Source of the DNA: Pollenia angustigena
Taxonomy: Eukaryota; Arthropoda; Insecta; Diptera; Polleniidae
NCBI GenBank assembly: GCA_930367215.1
Contig: OV884058.1
Coordinates: 218,096,208 to 218,160,207, forward strand
Reading direction: 5' to 3'
Length of the DNA stretch: 64,000 bases
In this document: positions 56,515-64,000 of the stretch, one piece after another
Numbering within the stretch: position 1 is the stretch's first letter
Layout of the letters: every line of letters begins with the position of its first letter
The notes under the pieces: generated by a model
Told to the model about the DNA's origin: nothing
Databases searched by the model: none
Seen by the model: the letters and a program-made list of their open reading frames with translations, nothing else
Made by a program: the position numbers and the translations under genes

Positions 56515-57725
56515 GAAGTTGAAATTTTAAAAACGAACACACAAAATTTAAAGAGGGGGTGCTTTAAAACCTTGTGAGATAAAGCCATAATGGCCTTATT
56601 GAGAGGTAAGGTCATATTTAAAATTTTGCGAAATGAGAGATATAGTCATATTTTTTTTCTTCTCGCAAATGAGAGATAAAGCCATAGTTTTCCAGAATAT
56701 TGTTATTCATGGTGTAAACATTTTGTAAAAGGGAAAATCCTTAAGGAGCATATAGACGACATGTTTTTGTCATCTGACATGTCAAATTTCCCACTGCAAA
56801 ACACATACATGTCGTGTGTTACCTTTTTAACTTTGCTTCTGTAAAAGTCAGACGCAAAGTTATCTGACAAAATTTCAATTAGAGCGTGCTCTATTTTCTT
56901 CTGACAAACCAGCTGACATCAGAAATCTATGCCGGGAAGAAACTGGCAGCGGCGTCAACTATTGACGGAATCATTAGCCGGCTGAAGTTAATATTTTACA
57001 ATACCAAGATATGTATGCTCATCTCACCATTGAATAGAATTTATGTAAATATATACATAAAAACCGTTTAATTATAAAATTCTAAATTGGTATCTTTAAA
57101 ATAAAAGAAAAAATGTTAAGATGGCTCAATTATTTTACGGCGCAAATAAATATTTTCGTGGCGGCAGCAAGCAATTTTGAAACCGAGAACTACTTTGGTT
57201 TCTGCAATAACAATGCGAAAAAAACAGAGACAATGTCAGAAGCAAATTACATGTACGTTTGCGACCGAATATTATAAACCTTATGTAAAACAGCAATTTT
57301 GACAGACATGAACAATTACATGTGACTTGAAAATTTGACATGTCAGATGACAAATACATGTCGTGTACGGGCGCCTTTAGTAATCATTGAAAAACATTTT
57401 TTTACTCTTGTGACGCACACCAGAAAACTTTATTCAGCGAAGCCACCTGCCGCGTCCTACTGGAGGAAAAAACCCCTAAGCACGGCCGCAGGCGTCCACG
57501 CAGAAATACTTTAGTGTGCGAAGCCAGATTTCAATACTTAACTCCGGAACTGAAATGAGAGATAAAGCCATTTTCTAGTATTGCTAATGTGAGCTAACCC
57601 CATGATGGCTTTATCTCCCATTCAAATAAAAAAAAATAAAAAAGGCTTTATCTCCCTATTGAATGAGAGATAAAGCCATCATGGCCTTATCTCACATTAT
57701 ATTAAAGATGCTTTAATATTTTTAA
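56515..57725. repeat. GAGATAAAGCCAT repeat element with nested MITE
   Basis: GAGAGATAAAGCCAT-type motifs recur on the left (56577, 56629, 56683) and, in both orientations, on the right (57555-57700). Outer GTGCTTTAAAACCTTGTGAG and TTATCTCACATTATATT...GCTTTA suggest worn inverted ends. A less AT-rich piece (57410-57550) has no firm reading. Confidence 0.6.
56744..57376. mobile_element. Nested MITE with AGG ends, TTA duplication
   Basis: AGGAGCATATAGACGACATG at the left and inverted AGGCGCCCGTACACGACATG at the right; both continue through TTTGTCATCTGACATGTCAA. TTA flanks (56741-56743, 57377-57379). Confidence 0.88.
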
Positions 57726-57744
57726 ATTTTAGTTCAAAAACGTT

Positions 57745-57905
57745 TTTGAGTTACGTGAACATATGTTATGTTGTCCATTTTCGAAATAACGGTATATCTT
57801 GAAAACAAGTGGTGCTGGATTCAGATTACCCGAATTAGGTTAAACGACAAGTGCCCAGCTTGTCTAAAGTGAAGAATAACTTTGAGCACAGTGTTATTAA
57901 CGAAT
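57745..57905 (-). repeat. Dispersed repeat, partner of 9995-10165
   Basis: TTTTCGAAATAACGGTATAT, GTGGTGCTGGATTCAG and CAAGTGCCCAGCTTGTC are the reverse complement of the 10-kb copy. Confidence 0.75.
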
Positions 57906-58119
57906 TTAACGTTTAAACAAGTGAATTAAAAGTTTGATTAATACTATGAATTTGTTTAATGGTGCAAATTCAATTAATTTTTTAATTAGTATCAAACATT
58001 TTTTAATTGAAATAAATTTTTATTTTTTTCTGTGTGGAATGTAGTGGTCTCCCGTTATAACCAAATCTCTTCCGAATCAATCCCTACTTTCAAACTAAAA
58101 TTAGCTGTAACGCGAACTC

Positions 58120-58232
58120 TGGTTTTATTTTTGAAGCAATAGGCTCCGATGGTGCCACCAGTGTGTCATCCTCACCAAACGGTGCATTTTACTGGATGTA
58201 GGGTCATTTGTGCATGCTCTTTCGTAAGTTCT
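58120..58232 (-). pseudogene. mariner transposase fragment
   Basis: The minus strand reads LHPVKCTVW, a stop, then HTGGTIGAYCFKNKT. This is the same part of the transposase core as KPIHPQRATVW...GLAASSGRIFFQNEA at 43.2 kb, about 35 codons with stops. The element's ends were not found. Confidence 0.72.
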
Positions 58233-61200
58233 ATGGGGCTTAAAAAAACATCCTTTTGTGTGGACAAGTGCGTGACTTGTTTTAATTGACCTTTTTTTCT
58301 GAGTAATTTAAGGGAAAAATATGTTACAAAATGTAAAATTAAATTCATAAAACAGGACTGATACTTTACGGCTGCTTATGGTAGCATTAAAAATTTAAAT
58401 GGAAAAGGGTTTTAAATGAAAGAGATAAACTTAAAATTACAAAATATTTAATTAGGGAGCTGGTTAAGTTTATGAGTCTTAATTTTAATCTAGTCCCTAT
58501 TTAAAAACAAAAATCTCTAATAATCCTTAAATTTTATGTCTTAATTATTGAAGTCTGCAGCCATCTAAAGTCTTTTTTTGTTTTTATTAATGAAAAGACA
58601 AAAAAACAAAAAATGGCAAAATGTTTTATGTCTCTTTATTTTTTTACAGTTGTCATTTTGGGAAAAAGGAAACTAGAGTTACATGAAAGCAAACAAAATT
58701 AGAAATTAAATAAGACTCTATAAAAGAAGGAGCTATATTTGCATTTCACTTAGCTTGATTAATAATTCATCTTTCTAAAAATCTTTATTATCATCATTTT
58801 TATTAACAACATGATTTAACCTTCATCTATCTCATTTCTTCTTTCTCTACATTTTTACTTTTCTACCGGATGCAGGAAATTTCGCATTTGCATGTGTTAA
58901 AACTATTTTTTTCGATTCTTTGTCTTCGGGTACCCCTTCCAGCTTTTCTTTTTGGTTTCTTTTTTCATTTACTATATCATTTTGTCTGAAATCCGCTGTT
59001 GTTTGTAAATAATGATTATTTTTTTGTGACTCTGGTTTTGACGACGTTATTTATTTTTTTTGTTGTTGCTTTTTTACATAATTTTTTGTTTTTGCTAGTT
59101 GTAAATGTAAAATAATATTTGCTTAAAGTGGAAGATTGAAGAGGCGGAAAGTCATAAGTGAGTAAGTGTTATGAACAGTGTGTGCCAAAAAAAAGAGTTT
59201 AGAGGACTTTTTTTTAATGCAGAATAATATTCGTTGTTGTTGGGAACAGTGTTCGAAAACAAACATTAAATATCGTTCCTTAGTGTTCTGTTCGGTAGAT
59301 TTGTGAAAAAACCAAACGCTAATAGTGTTTGTGACGCAAATCATTAAAATTATTAACGTTTCTCTGTTTTTATTCTTCGAACACAAAAATAATACTGCAC
59401 TTATCCAACTCAAAAAAACATGGAAACATTTCATTGCGTTCTGTTTTTTGTAAACTTCGTTGTGTTTGGCTCAGTACATTAATGCTCGTTCGTTTCAGCA
59501 CCCTTTTGGCTGGTAAAAAAAACCAAAAATTTTTTACAAAATTAAAATGCATTTAGAAAAAAAAAAACAAAATTCCTGCGAAGATATTGTATAAAAAACA
59601 AAACATGTTCACAATACAGACACAAGCTACAATACATTTCGCTTATAGTCCACTACTATAGTTGCACATATTTTGTGGACTATAAGCGAATTTGGACTAT
59701 AGCCGATTTTTTTTGATAAGCTGTTTTATGGATAATGAGTGAATCCTAGTATAATCCAAATTTTGGACTAAATAAAAATTATTTTCTTCAATAAAACCGC
59801 ACTTTTTAAACAAAAGAAAAGTTTATTTAAAACATAACCAAATGTTGATTTAATTTAAGTAAATACCTAGTTAAAACAAAAATTTTTTTTATTAATTAGT
59901 TCAAATGCTTTAAAAGCGTGATTCACTAGTGACATTTCCTGCAGGGAAGTCACTAGTTCTGGTGACTGTGTCAATAGTGAATCAGTACAGATTCATTAGT
60001 GACTTTTCCTGCAGGGTGAGTATATAAGCGTGAGTGTGTGTGTTTGTGTTTACTTTTCATATTATGTTCACATTATGCCCCGTTAAGCATAAAGCGCATT
60101 TTTCACATTTTACAGATTCTACAATTTGTTTTTCCTTATTTTTTTTTTTTTTGGTTCTAGTATGAGTAAGTAGTTTTGGTTCTTGTTGTTGTAGCTGATT
60201 TTCCACTCCTTTAAAAACACTTTGCATGCAATTTTCGTTTTCAGCATTTCACGCTGTTTTTGTTCTTATTTTTTCTAGTTTTCAACACTTTTGCATTCAC
60301 ATTAGCACAACAACTAAAACATGAAGATGGTGTTGTTGTTCTTAGTTTTGTTTTAAATCTTTAGAACCCAGCTTTGTTGATTCAATGATTTTTTTTTGTT
60401 TTTCTGCTGTTGTCGTATTTTTTTTTAGCATTTTTTTCTTGTCGAAGGCAAATTACTATTTGGTGAAATTATTCAATTTTTTCCATTCTCCTCTACTTTG
60501 CACGTGCCAAGATTAAGAGGTTCTTAGTTTTTTGTTTTGCATTAGTGGATGTAGAGCATTAAGTCAAAATGGAAACCAGATTGAAAAAGGAAGAGGGTAA
60601 AGAGTTTTTGAGTTAAAAGAAAAAGGGCTCCGAAAATAATTTAAAAAAATCAGTTATAAAGGATATAAGACAAGAGACACGGATAAAAGTGTTATTAAGA
60701 TATCGCGTGACTAACGACTGTGATCCGATAAATGAAACTTTTTCTTTTTCTTCAGAAATCTCTCTTGGTGAACATTAATAAGATAAATTGCATAATTTTT
60801 AATTAAACTGAGTCTTTTTGCTTTTTTTAATCCATTCCAAGTTACCTTTCAAAAAGCACATTGTTTCTTTACTGTCGTTTAGTAGTCTCAAACGTAGCCA
60901 GTATTTTTTTCTAATATCTTTTACATAACATTTTTTCTTACCTTTTCGACTCCCAAGGATGATGTTTTTACGCGTATCTTGTGGTTAAATATATATACAC
61001 TCAAAAGAAAAATCCATCCACCCGTACTAAAATAAATCTGAAGCTATTAATAATACGGTAAGCACGGAATTTCTTGAATCGAGTACAGAGAGATTGAATC
61101 AAGTACGGATTTTCAAACGCGAAATACTTAAATTATCCATATCCAATTCCGATTTCGCTTGAATTAAGAATTATAAAATTCATTTGATCCCGAATTCGTA

Positions 61201-61339
61201 CTTAAAACAGTCCGAAAATAAGATTGATTTAAGTTTTATAAGGAAATTAGAAAAAGGATTATGATTGATTTACTCATCCGGTTAACACCTCACAGAATGA
61301 AAAAACACCAGCATCGTGACCGATATGTTTTTTACTTTA
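58233..61339. other. Long low-complexity interval, no gene found
   Basis: T-rich with TTGTTG/TTTTTG runs on the plus strand. TTCGCTTATAGTCCAC forms a short inverted repeat (59639-59654 with 59676-59691). GATTCACTAGTGACATTTCC (59921) and GATTCATTAGTGACTTTTCC (59991) repeat 70 bp apart. It could be intron or intergenic; nothing decides. Confidence 0.45.
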
Positions 61340-61344
61340 AAAAT

Positions 61345-61840
61345 TGGTGGCATGTCATAACGTCCAGTGTCATAGTGTCCATGGACGTTATGACACTCCA
61401 AAAAGTGTCATAAGGTCTATAATTACTAAAGAAGTTTAATACAAAAAAATGATCTGCATACACGCAGAGAAAAACATGTTTCATTATGGTCCCAACCAAC
61501 AAAACTATTTTTAAAGAAACTAATTTAACCATAATATAGTTGTCGGTGACAATGATTTGGTTAAATGAAACATAATATGGTAAACAATTTTTTAAAAATG
61601 GTTTTGCTGCTTTTTTTCTGGGTGTATATATTAAATATATAACGAAAACACTTTTGGGCGCAAGGATTTTCTCCTCTATGGTATAACAAATACCGGGGTC
61701 GCTAACTTAAGCTTCTCTGCACAGCCGGCCTTTGGCCGGGCGCAAGGATTTTCTCCTCTATGGTATAATAAACACCGGCTTCGCCAACTAAAGCTTCTCT
61801 GCACAAGGATTTTCTTCTCTATGGTATAACAAACACCCAA
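61345..61840. repeat. Copy of the 340-888 element, with GC-hairpin locus 3
   Basis: One TCCATGGA palindrome (61361-61400), then the same ~230 bp (CATACACGCAGAGAAAAACA, TTGTCGGTGACAATGATTTG) and two to three hairpin units (CCGGCCTTTGGCCGG at 61726). The tandem palindromes number one here against three at 371. Confidence 0.88.
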
Positions 61841-62737
61841 AATATATATACTTTATAGGGTGTATCACCTTCGGTGAAGGGTATAAAAAACAAACTAATT
61901 ATAAAAAAGAGTAATTTTTGGGATTTCAGTATTTTGGTCATAACTCTGCTATTTCTTAACCGATTTGACAGATTTATATACCGACGTGTTAAAGAAAAAA
62001 TTTGCCAGTTATTTTGGATATAAAACGTGGACTCGGGAAAATCTATGGTTCTTGAAAACGTGTATTTTTCAAAAAAAATTAATATATTGGTCATAACTTG
62101 TTCGTATCTGAACCGATTTTCCCGAGTTTTTCAGAAAATATTTTCTATTAAAAATTTCCGATCTTCTGATATATAAGGCGTAACCATAGGTCATATTACA
62201 GTCAACAAATTCAGGTTTTTATACAATTTTTAATACTTTTTGTATGAGAGGTACCACGCCTATTTCTCCAATCCCGCCCACATTTTGTAGGATGGTGTAT
62301 ATTTATAACCTAAATGTTTGTACCTAATTTTAAAGCTTTGGCTCTTGCCGTTCTCCAGATATACAGAAAAAAGTAATAAAAATACAACAACCACAAGGGA
62401 TTTTTTGGAAAAATTAGAGGCAGTCGTGATTTTTTGGTCATATCTCAGCCATTGTTGGACCGATCTGGCTGAATTTCAATAGCAAGAAATGGTGGACTAT
62501 ATGTGACATAAATGTAAAACAACGTAGCCGCTATCATGTCTGGAGTCTCCGGAAAACACATATCAAAAGTAAGACGGACAGACGGACGGACGGACGAATA
62601 TCGTTAAATCAACTTCTCTCATCATAAGGACCCAGAATATATATACTTTATAGGGTCTAAGATCAATATTGTAGAAATTACAAACGGAATGACAAACTTA
62701 TATATACCCTTTTCCACCTGTGGTGAAGGGTATAAAA
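61841..62737 (-). mobile_element. DINE-like family C, near-complete copy plus scrap
   Basis: 61841-61887 is a detached head (TACTTTATAGGG...CACCTTCGGTGAAGGGTATA). The main copy ends at 62737 with CCCTTTTCCACCTGTGGTGA and GGGTATA, and contains GACGGACGGACGGACGAATA, CGATCTGGCTGAATTTCA and a duplicated GTCATAACT...ACCGATTT block (61938-61970, 62091-62115). Confidence 0.8.
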
Positions 62738-62740
62738 ATA

Positions 62741-62868
62741 ATGACTTACTTTAAAATGCGTTCATTTTGGGACATCCTTTGTAAATTTCATTGCTTCTTT
62801 CAGTAGAATTGTAAGTAGTGCCTTCATGTTTTTCTGATTACTCAACACATCATTTTACTACCCAGTAA
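62741..62868 (+). mobile_element. Partial CCCAGTAAAA MITE
   Basis: It matches the last half of the 54983 element (GCGTTCATTTTGGGACATCC to AACACATCATTTT) and stops where the next copy begins. TAGG after that copy (63131) restores the expected GTAGG, so the second copy lies inside the first. Confidence 0.8.
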
Positions 62869-62870
62869 AA

Positions 62871-63130
62871 CTTCGCCTACAAAATAATGCGTTGAGTAAT
62901 CAGAAAAACATTAGAGCACTACTTACAATTCTACTGAAAGAACCAATTAATTTTACATGAGATGTCCCAAAATGAACGCATTCAAAAGTAAGCCATTATT
63001 TTTTTGCATAAACACATTCAGAAAAAAGTAGTTGTAGAAGTTGTTATAGATGTAGTTATAGAAGAAAGCTACTAAATAATAATTTAAAGAAGCTATTCTT
63101 TTTGAAAAAGTAGGCGAAGCTTTTACTGGG
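62871..63130 (-). mobile_element. CCCAGTAAAA MITE, copy 2, TSD TA
   Basis: CCCAGTAAAACTTCGCC at the left and inverted CCCAGTAAAAGCTTCGCC at the right, flanked by TA (62869-62870, 63131-63132). TA duplication suggests Tc1/mariner-type transposition. Opposite orientation to the partial copy it interrupts. Confidence 0.87.
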
Positions 63131-63261
63131 TAGGATACATATACAGAAAACATAAACTTTAATGTTTAAAATATTTATATTCTATTTCAATTAAAAAGTG
63201 ATACAAGTATGTATGTATATAAAAATGTAAAAAAAGGATAATGAAAATAATCAATTGTTTT

Positions 63262-63990
63262 TTTTTACTTTGAGCCAACACTCAAGGGATGCCGCCTATT
63301 AATGCAATGCATTGTGTTGGTATAAGCAAAATAGGTTATGAGAAGGAGAAAAAAACGGAGTACTGTTTGTGGACGTTAAGTTTGAATTTTTCCAAATTGT
63401 AGCCGAATGGGAAGGTTCCTTTCGGGAGTTTATTCCACATACGGCTAGTTCGACCGAAAAACGAATATTCTGTTTAATGTGTTGTGCGATAGACTGGACA
63501 GTCGCCAACGAAAGGATGTGATCTGCTGGAAAGGCGAGTACTACGGCAGGTACCCGTGTCTGAGGGATGAGTTCACCCATCTCAGCTGAACACTTACCAT
63601 GGTTATATCGATAGAACAATGATGCACAACCCAGATTCCGACTATACTAAATTGAGTCAATAGAGCTGGATACTTCACTGCAATTGATAAGCTTTAACGT
63701 ACTCCTTTGCACCCTATCCAGAAGCTTCAAGATAGACCTTGAAGCAATTGTATTCCATTTTGGTTCGGTTATAGACGGTTTAAATAGTGAGCAGATCAGA
63801 CGGAGTGAAGTAATTCTTGCACCGTTTGAGAAAAGCAAGACACTTGAATTCATCTTTCTACACTTGAAAAAGTTTGTCGGTTCCAACGAAGACATTGAAT
63901 TTTCAACCCTAGAAGATCAAGAGCGTATGATTCTTAAGTACCACCCAACGATACAGATGACGCTGAATCCTCAAGCCGTCTGTCTGTATG
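63262..63990 (-). pseudogene. 3' end of a non-LTR retrotransposon
   Basis: The minus strand reads ASRSILKLLDRVQRSTLKLI, then SSSIDSI, then LFYRYNHGKCSAEMGELIP and, after a frameshift, SFFGRTSRMWNKLPKGTFP to a stop. This is the conserved C-terminal region downstream of the reverse transcriptase in Jockey/CR1-type ORF2 proteins. At least two frame breaks are present, so it is dead. The 3' end is A-rich (near 63262). The upstream part lies beyond the window edge. Confidence 0.88.
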
Positions 63991-64000
63991 TCAACATACA

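Noticed and set aside
58800..60600. Possible 5' UTR or exon of a neuronal-type fly gene on the minus strand
   Set aside because: A/C-rich low complexity only. No start context, frame or splice pattern can be defended from this window.
63280..63300. AGGGATGCC near 63284 as another end of the hAT element at 32806
   Set aside because: The match stops after nine bases, lies within the retrotransposon 3' region and has no partner or duplication.
1..64000. LTR retrotransposons
   Set aside because: I found no paired TG...CA long terminal repeats, primer-binding site or gag/pol motifs.

Overview
The window reads as AT-rich, non-coding nuclear DNA from a dipteran insect, most likely a calyptrate (blowfly/housefly-type) fly. 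The main clue is a set of dispersed elements that begin with a TATACCC...GGGTATA hairpin and end with a short hairpin followed by CTTACTTGTTT or CTAACTTGTTT. This is the architecture of DINE-1/Helentron-like elements of flies (family assignment is from knowledge of fly repeats, not a search). I found no convincing host protein-coding exon, rRNA gene or functional tRNA gene. The only protein homology I can read belongs to dead transposons: a mariner transposase (42.8-43.9 kb), two mariner fragments (11.8-12.2 and 58.1-58.2 kb) and three non-LTR reverse-transcriptase relics (3.4-3.9, 30.3-30.4 and 63.3-64.0 kb).

Layout. 0-9 kb: tandem palindromes, a 79-bp inverted-repeat element, DINE-like elements, a reverse-transcriptase relic, and a hAT-type element (8-bp target duplication) with a second element nested in it. 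9-18 kb: several inverted-repeat MITEs, a deleted mariner, a 990-bp element with a 9-bp flanking repeat that contains GC-rich hairpin repeats, a pogo-like MITE, a 250-bp near-perfect palindrome and a hAT MITE. 18.7-20.4 and 45.4-47.2 kb: two copies of one element, each carrying different insertions for which the other supplies the empty site. 22.5-26.9 kb: a degenerate 35-bp palindromic minisatellite broken by at least five successive insertions. 27.9-29.5 kb: pogo-like element split by a DINE-like element. 32.8-38.4 kb: the most striking locus, a 5.5-kb element with hAT-like ends and an 8-bp duplication that encloses nine direct copies of a ~585-bp unit plus a terminal inverted partial unit. 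42.7-44.1 kb: mariner with a tRNA-derived SINE inside. 47-64 kb: more DINE-like elements, MITEs and the 3' end of a non-LTR retrotransposon running off the right edge.

There is no operon or pathway here. What links the parts is the history of insertion: many termini, target duplications and nesting orders can be read directly, and two copies of the same repeat act as each other's empty-site control. Three different hAT-type MITEs are packed with ATCGAT-type palindromes, including exact TATCGATA, the known binding site of the hAT-derived fly factor DREF. This is the best candidate for an unrecognised regulatory relationship. The 585-bp array inside a transposon is the best candidate for a satellite that arose within a mobile element.
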